NCBI GenBank assembly: GCA_964580105.1
Contig: CAZOJJ010000094.1
Coordinates: 1 to 6,229, forward strand
Length of the DNA: 6,229 bases
Origin: CAZOJJ01 sp964580105
GTDB taxonomy: Bacteria > Bacteroidota > Rhodothermia > Rhodothermales > Rubricoccaceae
Reading direction: 5' to 3'
In this document: positions 1 through 6,015 of the stretch, piece after piece
Layout: each line of letters opens with the position of its first letter
How positions within the stretch are numbered: the first letter of the stretch is position 1
Made by a program: the position numbers and the translations under genes
Notes under the pieces: generated by a model
Told to the model about the DNA's origin: nothing
What the model saw: only the letters and a program-made list of their open reading frames with translations
The model's database searches: none

Positions 1-1269
1 CCCCGAAGCCTTGCCCTCGGCGTCTCGCCCGACGGCCGTGTCGTGGTCGGACAAAGCCGGAGTGTGGACGGTCCGGAGCCGTTCCGCTGGACGGAGGCGG
101 GCGGCATGGAGGGCCTCGGCGATCTCCCAGGCGGAACCTACGGCGGCAACGGCTGGGCCGCCTCCTACGACGGGAGCATCGTCGTGGGTACGAGTTCGAT
201 AGAGAACGCAGGCGATGAAGCATTCCGCTGGTCTGAGGCGACGGGCATGGTCGGCCTCGGCGACCTCCCCGGCAGTAGCTTCCGCAGCGAGGCCTACGAC
301 GTCTCCGCCGACGGCGCCGTCGTCGTCGGTGTGAGCAACTCCTCGACCGGCACCACGGCGTTCCGATGGGAGGACGGTGTGATGGAGCCACTGCCCGACC
401 TCCCCGGCGGCGACGTCCGTTCCCGGGCCTACGCCGTCTCGGCCGACGGCCGCATCGTCGCCGGCCACAGCGAAGGCCCTACCGGCGAGAGCGAGGCGGT
501 CCGGTGGGTCGACGGCGTCGTCGAGAGCCTCGGCCTCCCCCCCGACGGCCGGGCCGACCGCGCCGCCGCCCAGGACATCTCGGCCGACGGCTCGGTCGTC
601 GTCGGCACGGTCCACGTCACGAACCCGAACGGGAACGAGTCGTTCATCTGGCGGGAGGGAGAGGGCATGGACTACCTCCCCGACCTCCCCGGGGGGAGCC
701 CGTTCCTTGATGTGTTCTCGGTCTCGGGCGATGGGCGCGTCGCGATTGGACAGGGCGAGGGGGCGGCCGGCTTCGAGTCGTTCATCTGGACGGAGCAGAT
801 GGGGACACGCTCGCTCCGGGAGTTCCTGGAGGTGGAGCACGGGTTCGACCTCACGGGGTGGGAGCTCGGGTTCGTAGGGCCGCAAGGGCTCAACCACGAC
901 GGGACGGTGATCGTGGGGGCGGGACGCAACCCGGACGGTGTGTACGAGGCGTGGCGGGCCGTGCTCCCGCCGTGGCCGGTGGCCTCGGAGCCGGAGGCAC
1001 CCGTGTCAACCTCTCTCGCACTCACGGCTGGGCCGAACCCGTTCCGGGGCCGGACCACGTTCCGCCTCGCGCTCCCCGAGGCCAGACCCGCCACGCTCAC
1101 CATTTACGACGTGCTCGGCCGCGAGGTCGCCACGCTCCACGACGGCCCGCTCGCGGCCGGCTCCCATTCCTTCGCGTGGGACGCCTCCGCGCTCCCGGCC
1201 GGGGTCTACCTCGCCCGCCTCCGCCTCGGGGACCGCGCCGAGGCCGTCCGGGTCACGGTGCTCGACTGA
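1..1269 (+). CDS. HAF-repeat secreted protein with T9SS C-terminal sorting domain (5'-partial)
   Basis: The frame is open from base 1, and the first residues already belong to a repeat unit (VSPDG...VVVG...PFRW). The true start is therefore outside the window, and the GTG at 43 is internal. Counting codons from base 1, six to seven units of about 45-48 residues begin near residues 5, 50, 98, 143, 190, 238 and 295. Each follows the pattern xxVSxDGxVVVG...EAFRW...GM..L.DLPGG, characteristic of HAF-type extracellular repeats. A Pro/Glu/Ser linker (about 325-340) leads to a C-terminal domain (about 341-422) with GPNPF, TIYDVLGREVATL and PAGVYLARL. These are hallmarks of the Por secretion (type A) sorting tail, which directs proteins through the T9SS and is removed at the cell surface. 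The expected fate is secretion or surface anchoring; the molecular function is unknown. A beta-propeller fold for the repeats is inference. The stop is followed by a palindromic element. Confidence 0.88.
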   Translation, partial: PRSLALGVSPDGRVVVGQSRSVDGPEPFRWTEAGGMEGLGDLPGGTYGGNGWAASYDGSIVVGTSSIENAGDEAFRWSEATGMVGLGDLPGSSFRSEAYDVSADGAVVVGVSNSSTGTTAFRWEDGVMEPLPDLPGGDVRSRAYAVSADGRIVAGHSEGPTGESEAVRWVDGVVESLGLPPDGRADRAAAQDISADGSVVVGTVHVTNPNGNESFIWREGEGMDYLPDLPGGSPFLDVFSVSGDGRVAIGQGEGAAGFESFIWTEQMGTRSLREFLEVEHGFDLTGWELGFVGPQGLNHDGTVIVGAGRNPDGVYEAWRAVLPPWPVASEPEAPVSTSLALTAGPNPFRGRTTFRLALPEARPATLTIYDVLGREVATLHDGPLAAGSHSFAWDASALPAGVYLARLRLGDRAEAVRVTVLD

Positions 1270-1298
1270 TACCGGATCTTCGAAATGACCATGCACTC

Positions 1299-1420
1299 CC
1301 AGCGTGTCATCCCGGACTGGATCCGGGATCTCCAAAGGTGCCGGGCCGGACGTTCTCTGGGACCCCGAACCGTGAGATTCCCGCAGGAATCGGATCCGGG
1401 ATGACACGTCCGAACGCTGG
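1299..1420. repeat. REP-like palindromic intergenic element between convergent genes
   Basis: The outer core is a perfect 14-bp inverted repeat, CGTGTCATCCCGGA (1303-1316) against TCCGGGATGACACG (1395-1408). CCAGCG (1299-1304) and CGCTGG (1415-1420) lie further out, offset by about 8 nt. Each half also folds alone: ATCCCGGA (1309-1316) with TCCGGGAT (1322-1329), and GATTCC (1376-1381) with GGAATC (1386-1391). An inner pair, GGGATCTC (1325-1332) and GAGATTCCC (1374-1382), needs one bulge. The GTCATCCCGGA..GATCCGGGAT..GATTCCCGC..GGAAT pattern matches a widely dispersed family of short palindromic repeats known from proteobacterial genomes. The element sits between the stops of two convergent genes, a typical place for such repeats, where it could act as a bidirectional terminator. 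It has no T-tract, so that role is inference. A 6-bp direct repeat ACTCCC (1295-1300 and 1422-1427) flanks it, possibly by chance. Confidence 0.75.
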
Positions 1421-1458
1421 TACTCCCTACACGACCCGTTCAGCGAGCGGCCATGGCC

Positions 1459-1977
1459 CTACTCCTCGCGGCGCTGGAGCGTGACGTCGAGGCGACCGGG
1501 CACGGCCGTGAGGCCGGCGTACCCGACCGGGTCGAAGGCCTCCAGGTTCACCGTCATGGCGATCGAGGCCGAGAGCGACTGGTCGTCCGCGCTGCGCGCG
1601 AGCGAGAGGGGGTCCGGGAGCAGGAGCGTGGCGAGGCGCGCGGCGTCCTCCTCGTCCTCCGCCGAGAGGTGGGCCGTCGAGCGCGTGGCGGTGAACGTGC
1701 CGTTGACGAACGCGCTCGTCCCCCCCTCGACCTGGAAGCGGATCAGCACCTGGCCGGTGCCGAACAGCTCGACGCTCGTCCGCGAGGGCACGAGCCGGGC
1801 GCGCACGTCCGCCGGGGCGACGTTGCCCGCCGTCGGCACGAACCGGAGCTCGGCGAAGTCGTAGAGCCCCGCCAGCTCCTCCAGCGGCGAGGACGGGTTG
1901 TCGGTGTCGCACGCCCCGAGGAAGGCGGCGAGCAGGAGCCCGAAGGCGAGGACGAAGCAGCGAGGACAGGCGGGCAT
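1459..1977 (-). CDS. Small lipoprotein of unknown function
   Basis: This gene encodes 172 residues. The N-terminus is a lipoprotein signal peptide: a hydrophobic core (FVLAFGLLLAAFLGA, residues 8-22) followed by the lipobox LGAC with lipidated Cys23. The mature protein should be anchored to a membrane, probably facing the periplasm or cell surface. An earlier in-frame ATG at 2067 would add a 30-residue Pro/Arg-rich extension ahead of a complete signal peptide, so 1977 is preferred. The mature part begins LEELAGLYDFAELRFVPTAG and alternates short hydrophobic and polar stretches (VELFGTGQVLIRFQVEG, VNGTFTATRSTAHL), ending in RLDVTLQRREE. This suggests a mostly beta fold, perhaps a lipocalin-like barrel. 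No enzymatic motif is visible and I do not recognise a named family. It starts 119 nt downstream of the 5'-nucleotidase stop on the same strand, so cotranscription is possible but unproven. No Shine-Dalgarno is evident. Confidence 0.8.
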   Translation of the reverse strand: MPACPRCFVLAFGLLLAAFLGACDTDNPSSPLEELAGLYDFAELRFVPTAGNVAPADVRARLVPSRTSVELFGTGQVLIRFQVEGGTSAFVNGTFTATRSTAHLSAEDEEDAARLATLLLPDPLSLARSADDQSLSASIAMTVNLEAFDPVGYAGLTAVPGRLDVTLQRREE

Positions 1978-2096
1978 GGCGGGAGCGGCAGTACGCAGGG
2001 GACGGCGCGGAAACGGAAGGCGCGGCCCGGAAGATCCGGCGGGGTTCTCCCGGGCACAAGCCAACAACGAGCAAGCCGGCCGTTTCGCCTACGGCG

Positions 2097-3611
2097 TCAC
2101 GCCTCCTCGGCCGCCTCGCGGGCGGCGGCCTCGGCGCCCTCCTGGAGCGGCTCGGCCCCGTCGTGCGGCATCGAGCCCCGGTGGGCGCGGAGGTACACGA
2201 AGGGGGTGTAGTGGAGGAAGTTCGAGACGCGCGCGGTGTAGACGTCGGCGCTGGCTTCGAGCTGGCGGGCGAAGTGGCTCTTGTCGTTGCCCGCGCGGAG
2301 GAGCGGCCCCCAGTTGGCGTTGACGAGGCGGCCGGCCGCCTGCGCCAGCGGCGCGATGGCCTCGTCGAGGGCGACCAGCTCGGCGCGGAGGTCGCGCATC
2401 CGCGCGTCGAGCTCCTCGGGCGTGCGGTCGGTCTGCGGACCGTAGCCGTTCGCGTTGCGCTGGCGCTCCAGGCGGAGAGCCGAGTAGCGCGCCTCCATCC
2501 GCTCCTTCTCCTCCATCATCGCTGCGAGGCGCTCCTGCTGCGGGCGGAAGGCATCCGTCGCCGCGATCTCGTCCTCGATGCTGCGGAGGACGAGCGCCGT
2601 GCGCCACCGGAACACGCTCTTGGACGACTTCACGTCCGCGAAGATGTGGTCGCCGACGTAGAGGATCTCCTCGCCGCGCAGGCCGAGGCTGGCCTCCACC
2701 AGCGCCGCGTTGCCGCCGACGTAGGCGTGCCCCTCCTCCAGCGGACCGGGATGCTCGCGCAGCAGGCCGTCCTCGCTGACGACGCGGAAGGCCGGCGCGC
2801 GCTCCGAGAAGAAGGCCGGCTTCCGCGCCCCCACGAGCGCGAGGTCGAACAGGTCGCGCCACGTCATCCCGTCCGGCAGGAACGGGTCGAAGGCGTACGC
2901 GAGCATCGGCGCGGTGTAGGCCCACTCCGAGTTCGTGATGAGGAGGATTTTCTTGCCGGCCTCCTTCTGGTCGAGCAGCGTCAGCGGGATCTCCGGGTCG
3001 CGGACGACGAAGCGGTCGGGGTCGGCCACGATCTCGGCCTTGAGGAGGCCTTCGAGGTGGGCCTCGTCGAGCGTGCGGCGGACGGCCGCGTAGAGGTCGT
3101 CGTAGCCGATGCGCTTGGGCAGCTTCCCGGCGTCGAGGAGGTCGACGAGCTGGAGGTAGAGGCCGGCTTCCGAGATCGAGAACAGCGTGTTCATGAACCG
3201 CCAGCGCGGCTCGTGGAGGTCCACGAGCGTGCGGCGGTACGTGTCGCGGAGCACGTCGAAGGGGAGCGGGCGCGTGCCGTGGAAGGCGTGCTTGATGTAC
3301 CCGAAGCGGTCGGCCTTGACGACGTTGCCCAGCTCGGTGTCCACGACGAGCCCCTGCACGACGAGCTCGGGGTTGAAGACGAGGTCGTCCACGGGCCAGC
3401 CCTGCGCCTTGAGCCCGTTCTTGACGTAGGCGTAGGCCCGCTCCTCCCACACCTCGACGTGGTAGTGGAGGAGCGTATAGTCCATGTCGTACCCGATGGC
3501 CCGGATGGTCCGCAGGTTGAGCGTGCGGTTGCAGAAGAGGCCGCGCGGGTGCTGGAACGGGGCGGGCTTGGCGGCCGCGCCGTGGGTGCCGGCGCTGACG
3601 GTGGCTTCCAT
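2097..3611 (-). CDS. HAD-superfamily cytosolic purine 5'-nucleotidase (cN-II family)
   Basis: This 504-residue protein should hydrolyse nucleoside 5'-monophosphates to nucleoside and phosphate in the cytoplasm. Family members of this type prefer IMP/GMP-like purines. All HAD motifs are present. Motif I is GYDMDYTLLHY, with nucleophile Asp42, Asp44 and Thr46. Motif II is ITNS (Thr226-Asn227-Ser228), motif III is GARKP (Lys264), and motif IV is YVGDHIFADVKSSK (Asp321, Asp326, binding Mg). These match the order and wording of eukaryotic cN-II (DMDYT, TNS, ARKP, GDHIFGD), and the length is normal for the family. A helical, charged stretch of about residues 360-440 (ERLAAMMEEKERMEARY) is likely part of the helical C-terminal portion. 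The Ala/Glu-rich tail from about 480 looks disordered. No signal peptide is visible. The ATG at 3611 overlaps a direct repeat and has no Shine-Dalgarno. Substrate choice among IMP, GMP and deoxy forms cannot be read from the sequence. Confidence 0.93.
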   Translation of the reverse strand: MEATVSAGTHGAAAKPAPFQHPRGLFCNRTLNLRTIRAIGYDMDYTLLHYHVEVWEERAYAYVKNGLKAQGWPVDDLVFNPELVVQGLVVDTELGNVVKADRFGYIKHAFHGTRPLPFDVLRDTYRRTLVDLHEPRWRFMNTLFSISEAGLYLQLVDLLDAGKLPKRIGYDDLYAAVRRTLDEAHLEGLLKAEIVADPDRFVVRDPEIPLTLLDQKEAGKKILLITNSEWAYTAPMLAYAFDPFLPDGMTWRDLFDLALVGARKPAFFSERAPAFRVVSEDGLLREHPGPLEEGHAYVGGNAALVEASLGLRGEEILYVGDHIFADVKSSKSVFRWRTALVLRSIEDEIAATDAFRPQQERLAAMMEEKERMEARYSALRLERQRNANGYGPQTDRTPEELDARMRDLRAELVALDEAIAPLAQAAGRLVNANWGPLLRAGNDKSHFARQLEASADVYTARVSNFLHYTPFVYLRAHRGSMPHDGAEPLQEGAEAAAREAAEEA

Positions 3612-3635
3612 GGCGGATGGAAGATGGCGGATGGA
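3610..3635. repeat. Two-copy 12-bp direct repeat over the nucleotidase start
   Basis: ATGGCGGATGGA occurs at 3610-3621 and again at 3624-3635, separated by AG, and GATGG motifs continue to about 3647. On the minus strand this places CCATCCGCCAT copies over and just upstream of the start codon, where a ribosome-binding site would normally lie. It could be slipped-strand low-complexity DNA or a translation or regulatory element. The rest of the 170-nt gap up to 3781 shows no convincing promoter or terminator on either strand. Confidence 0.6.
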
Positions 3636-3781
3636 TGAGGGACGATGGTACGCGCCCGGCCCCGGTGCGAGTTCACGCCAGGGTTAATCCTCCCGATCTC
3701 CTCGCTCCGCCGCGCCCACGGGCGATGGGATCGAACGAGGCAGGATCGTATGGCGACGGCTCACTCCAACCATCACCCATC

Positions 3782-4447
3782 CTATAACGCCCCCCGGTAG
3801 CTCAGGCGGTGCGCGAGGTGCGTCGGCCTCGGGAGCTTGAAGCGGGTGGCGAGGGCGAGCGTGAGCGCCACGGCGTCGTCCAGCGTGGCGCGGTGGCCGA
3901 CGGAGACGTAGACGGGCTTGACGCCCTCGCGCGTCCGCACCGCCCGCCCGACCACCTCGCCGCGATGCACGAGGTCGGCCGTACTGCCCTTCGGAGCGCC
4001 CAGCGGCCCGTGGCGGCCGACGAGGATGGACTTCGCCACGCCGAGGGCGGGCCGGTCGAGGAGCACGCCGAGGTGGCACGCGAGGCCGAAGCGGCGGGGA
4101 TGCGCCCGGCCCTGCGCGTCGAGCATGAGCACGTCGGGGAGTGCGCGGAGCCGCTCCAGCGCGGGGAGGATGGCGGGGACCTCGCGGAAGGAGAGCAGGC
4201 CCGAGACGTACGGGAACGCCACCGGCCCCTCCCAGGTCGCCTCGTCCACCACCTCCAGGTCGGCGCACCGCAGGACGACGACGGCCGCGCGCACCCGGTC
4301 GCCGCGCACGCTCACGTCCAGCCCGCCCACCGTTCCGACGGCGCCGAGGTCGAGCGGCACCTCCTCGACGAGCGGCGCCAGCCGCTTCTGCACAGCGACG
4401 GCCTCGGTGGGCGTGAGGCCCCAGGCGTGGGCATGGTGGAGGTGCAT
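3782..4447 (-). CDS. nfi: Endonuclease V (deoxyinosine 3' endonuclease)
   Basis: Endonuclease V nicks DNA at the second phosphodiester bond 3' to deoxyinosine, starting repair of deaminated adenine; some homologues also cut inosine in RNA. The 221-residue length is typical. The family signatures appear in order: GGLDVS with catalytic Asp44, PYVSGLLSFRE with the wedge-type Tyr80 and Glu89, and LMLDAQGRAHPRRFGLACHLG with Asp110 and His116. Next comes LGVAKS with Lys139, then VKPVYVSVGHRATLDDAV with the conserved His near residue 185. The metal-binding Asp/Glu/Asp set and the lysine are all intact, so the enzyme should be active. The ATG at 4447 gives a standard N-terminus (MHLHHAHAWGLTPTEA), though the His-rich start is unusual. 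No Shine-Dalgarno is visible. It is transcribed divergently from the gene at 4531 across an 83-nt gap that contains a palindrome, and it precedes the cN-II nucleotidase on the same strand. Confidence 0.95.
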   Translation of the reverse strand: MHLHHAHAWGLTPTEAVAVQKRLAPLVEEVPLDLGAVGTVGGLDVSVRGDRVRAAVVVLRCADLEVVDEATWEGPVAFPYVSGLLSFREVPAILPALERLRALPDVLMLDAQGRAHPRRFGLACHLGVLLDRPALGVAKSILVGRHGPLGAPKGSTADLVHRGEVVGRAVRTREGVKPVYVSVGHRATLDDAVALTLALATRFKLPRPTHLAHRLSYRGAL

Positions 4448-4470
4448 GGCGACGGGGCGAGGGGTGCATC

Positions 4471-4486
4471 TGACGATGCATCGTCA
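4471..4486. promoter_or_regulatory. Perfect 16-bp palindrome in divergent promoter region (candidate operator)
   Basis: TGACGATGCATCGTCA is a perfect palindrome lying between the divergent starts of endonuclease V (4447) and the exported protein (4531). The hexamer TGCATC also recurs at 4465-4470 and 4477-4482, a 12-bp step, giving an additional half-site. GCATC/GATGC (4466-4470 and 4475-4479) can form a competing hairpin. The size and position fit a dimeric regulator's operator able to act on both genes. On the minus strand its edge includes TTGACG, a possible -35-like box for nfi. No regulator gene is in the window. Confidence 0.5.
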
Positions 4487-4515
4487 ACGGCCTTCCGTGC
4501 CCGCTGTTCTGCCCC

Positions 4516-4523
4516 TATCTTCG
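4516..4523 (+). promoter_or_regulatory. Candidate Bacteroidota -7 element (TATCTTCG) next to the start codon
   Basis: TATCTTCG matches the Bacteroidota -7 consensus TAnnTTTG except at one position. It ends 7 nt before the ATG at 4531 and 13 nt before the in-frame ATG at 4537, so transcription from it would give an almost leaderless mRNA. No TTG box is seen at the usual spacing upstream, so the call is weak. Confidence 0.35.
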
Positions 4524-4530
4524 GCGCGCC

Positions 4531-5262
4531 ATGCCGATGCGCCTCGCCTACCTCGCCGCCCTCCTCGCCCTCGCCGTGCCCGGACGCGCCCAGTCGCCCG
4601 TGGTGCCGCGTCTGGCACCGGCGCCGCTGGGTGAGGTTCTCCCGGAGGTTCTCCCGGAGGTTCTCCCGGTGGAGGCGCATGCGGCGCAACCCCGCTCCGG
4701 GGCCGCCGCCTTCGGGCTGAGCCTGCTCGTGCCTGGCCTCGGGCACCGCTATGCGAACGGCGCGTGGGGCACGGCCTCGTCCGCCCACGCCCTCGCCGAC
4801 GCCGCCCTCTGGGTGGGTCTGATCGAGGCCGGCGTCCGCCTCGGGCGCGCCGAGGACAGCTACGAGACGCTCGCCGCCCTCCGCGCCGACGCCGAGGTGG
4901 AGGGGCAGGGGCGCGGCTTCTTCCTCAACCTCTCGCGCTACCGCTCCTCCGAGGACTACGTCGAGGCGCTCCTGCGCGAGCGACGGTGGAACGAGCTGGA
5001 AGAGGCGCAGCGGCCCGAGAACCAGTGGGCGTGGGCGACGGAGGAAGACTACCGGCGCTACCGCACCCTCCGCGACGACGCCGAGGCGCTCCGCCGCCGC
5101 CGGCCGGTCTACGCCGCGCTCCTCGCGGGCAACCGGCTCCTCGCCGGCGTGGGGGCCCTCCGCGCGACCCGCCGGGTGAACCGCGCCGAGGCCTCGCTCG
5201 CACTGGGACTGCCGCCGGGCGGCGCTCAGGCACCGACGGTCCACCTCTCGGTCCGTTTCTGA
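4531..5262 (+). CDS. Exported DUF5683-like protein of unknown function
   Basis: This gene encodes 243 residues. The N-terminus is a Sec signal peptide (MRLAYLAALLALAVPGRAQ, with probable cleavage near Ala20-Gln21). ATG 4531 and ATG 4537 are both possible starts; they differ by two residues. After cleavage comes a Pro-rich stretch containing three EVLP copies (35-46). Then follows a hydrophobic segment with SLLVPGLGHRYANGAWG (about 64-80), like the PGLGQ-Y-G motif of DUF5683 proteins common in Bacteroidota, and a second hydrophobic helix (ALADAALWVGLIEAGVRL). The middle is charged and Tyr-rich (FFLNLSRYRSSEDYVEALLRER, ENQWAWATEEDYRRYRTLRDD), followed by a short hydrophobic stretch (YAALLAGNRLLAGVGAL). 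The end, APTVHLSVRF, finishes on Phe like many outer-membrane beta-strands. An envelope location is likely and the function is unknown. Family assignment rests on the motif only. The gene converges with its right neighbour across a 21-nt gap. Confidence 0.82.
   Translation: MPMRLAYLAALLALAVPGRAQSPVVPRLAPAPLGEVLPEVLPEVLPVEAHAAQPRSGAAAFGLSLLVPGLGHRYANGAWGTASSAHALADAALWVGLIEAGVRLGRAEDSYETLAALRADAEVEGQGRGFFLNLSRYRSSEDYVEALLRERRWNELEEAQRPENQWAWATEEDYRRYRTLRDDAEALRRRRPVYAALLAGNRLLAGVGALRATRRVNRAEASLALGLPPGGAQAPTVHLSVRF
4633..4668 (+). repeat. Three perfect 12-bp tandem copies (GAGGTTCTCCCG), encoding EVLP x3
   Basis: GAGGTTCTCCCG is repeated three times without a mismatch and in frame (Glu-Val-Leu-Pro, residues 35-46 of the exported protein). 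It lies just after the signal peptide, in what looks like a flexible linker. Because the unit is a multiple of three bases, copy-number change would alter linker length without a frameshift. Confidence 0.9.
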
Positions 5263-5283
5263 ACGGGCTCGAAGCGAACCGGG

Positions 5284-5781
5284 TCAGACGCGCCGCTCGG
5301 CGTGGCCGTACCACAGGATGCCGACCGCCTTCTCGCGCGTCGGGTCGATGCCGAGCACCTGGTAGAACCGCTCGTTCTCGACGACGAGGTCGGTGATCCA
5401 GCTCGTGCGGATGGACTCGCTCCAGAGCGAGAGCGAGACGCGCTGCACGGCGGTCAGGCTCCGCTCCTCGAGGTGCGCCTGCTGCTCGGGGTCATCCACC
5501 CGGAGACACGTCACGACGACCCAGCCGGGCACGCTCCGCCACTGGTCGTAGGCCGCCTGCGCCGCCTCGATGCCGGCCTCTTCCTCGATCAGCCGTGCGT
5601 TCAGCCAGGCGATGGCCTGCGCCTTCTCCGCCCGGATGGTGTAGAAGCGCCACGGATCGACGGCGTACTCCACCGGCACGTCGCGCGTGGCGTCGAAGGC
5701 GCGGCGGAGGGCGGCGTCGAGCGAGGCGGGCTCCGCGGGGGGCATCGTGTGCAGCGCCGTGGAGGCGCAGCGCAGGTCCAT
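5284..5781 (-). CDS. Nitroreductase-like protein with abbreviated N-terminus
   Basis: From ATG 5781 this is 165 residues. The pattern matches the core and C-terminal half of the nitroreductase (FMN-dependent NAD(P)H oxidoreductase) fold. DPWRFYTI (42-49) corresponds to QPWRF. A helical stretch follows, then VPGWVVVTCL for the central strand. SLSLWSESIRTSWITDLVV (116-134) matches the LxxxxxGLGTxWI helix region, then YQVLGID matches LGIP, and VGILWYGHAE (153-162) matches the family's final GxxxxGYPE strand. The usual N-terminal RRSxRxF motif that contacts FMN phosphate is missing, so FMN binding and catalysis are uncertain. Starts at 5745 (153 aa) and 5916 (210 aa) are possible. The 12 codons from 5781 to 5745 nearly all end in G/C, supporting 5781, whereas the region further upstream reads as Pro-rich and non-coding. 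Family assignment is by pattern, not search. Confidence 0.65.
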   Translation of the reverse strand: MDLRCASTALHTMPPAEPASLDAALRRAFDATRDVPVEYAVDPWRFYTIRAEKAQAIAWLNARLIEEEAGIEAAQAAYDQWRSVPGWVVVTCLRVDDPEQQAHLEERSLTAVQRVSLSLWSESIRTSWITDLVVENERFYQVLGIDPTREKAVGILWYGHAERRV

Positions 5782-5912
5782 GGGGCTTCGCGGCAGGGGC
5801 AGCGGCGGAACTGCAGGCGGGGGGACGACGGAACGGAATGCCGGAACGCCTCCCAAAGCCTGTGCCACGCCAGGGCATGACGAGCCCGAGCGGCGGCTCG
5901 TGCGCCCTCCCT

Positions 5913-5943
5913 CCATTAGCGCCTCGGTTTGTTACGCTGTCAA
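5913..5943 (-). promoter_or_regulatory. Candidate promoter for the nitroreductase-like gene
   Basis: On the minus strand, TTGACA (complement of 5938-5943) is followed after 19 nt by TAATGG (complement of 5913-5918). The -35 box is ideal, but the spacing is long and the -10 poor. The ATG at 5916 would fall inside the -10 region, which supports a start further downstream (5781 or 5745). GTTTG (5927-5931) and CAAAC (5941-5945) also form a small hairpin across part of this site. Confidence 0.3.
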
Positions 5944-5973
5944 ACGCGACCGTCTCGCCTGATTGCCTCCCCG

Positions 5974-6015
5974 GTGGGGCGTCGCATCGCCCTCTCGGAA
6001 GGCGAACCGCCCCAC
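5974..6015. other. Nested stem-loop in the intergenic region
   Basis: GTGGGGCG (5974-5981) pairs with CGCCCCAC (6008-6015). Inside it, TCGCC (5987-5991) pairs with GGCGA (6001-6005) around a 9-nt loop, with an asymmetric internal loop between the stems. No T-tract follows on either strand, so it is not a standard terminator. It could be a structured RNA, a protein-binding site or chance pairing in GC-rich DNA. Apart from this, the putative promoters and the tRNA, I see nothing definite in 5782-6162. Confidence 0.4.

Noticed and set aside
43..45. GTG at 43 as start of the HAF-repeat gene
   Set aside because: The codons before it, back to base 1, continue the repeat pattern (SPDGRVVVG), so the GTG is an internal valine.
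1449..1458. GGCCATGGCC palindrome just downstream of the lipoprotein stop
   Set aside because: A short GC-rich palindrome is expected by chance here. There is no T-tract, so it is not supported as a terminator.
858..1484. Plus-strand frame running through the palindromic element, with peptides such as CHPGLDPGS
   Set aside because: These peptides are the usual translation artefact of this kind of intergenic repeat, and the rest of the frame is a shadow of the HAF gene.
1453..2211. Open frame of 252 codons on the plus strand
   Set aside because: It is antisense to the lipoprotein and reads through the end of the nucleotidase. The minus-strand gene has a proper signal peptide and lipobox.
2089..3450. 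Open frame of 453 codons on the minus strand in another frame of the nucleotidase
   Set aside because: Its Arg/Pro/Ala-rich composition is typical of an out-of-frame reading of GC-rich coding DNA, and it fully overlaps a well-supported gene.
2163..3638. Long open frame of 491 codons on the plus strand
   Set aside because: It lies antisense to the cN-II nucleotidase, which has every catalytic motif. The antisense translation is Val/Glu/Arg-rich with no motif, as expected opposite a GC-rich gene.
4312..5244. Open frame of 310 codons on the minus strand
   Set aside because: It spans the divergent promoter region and runs antisense to the exported protein. Its last part is an out-of-frame reading of endonuclease V, with no domain signature.
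5253..5266. CCGTT-TCTG-AACGG hairpin over the stop codon of the exported protein as a terminator
   Set aside because: It has only five base pairs, no T-tract, and partly lies in coding sequence.
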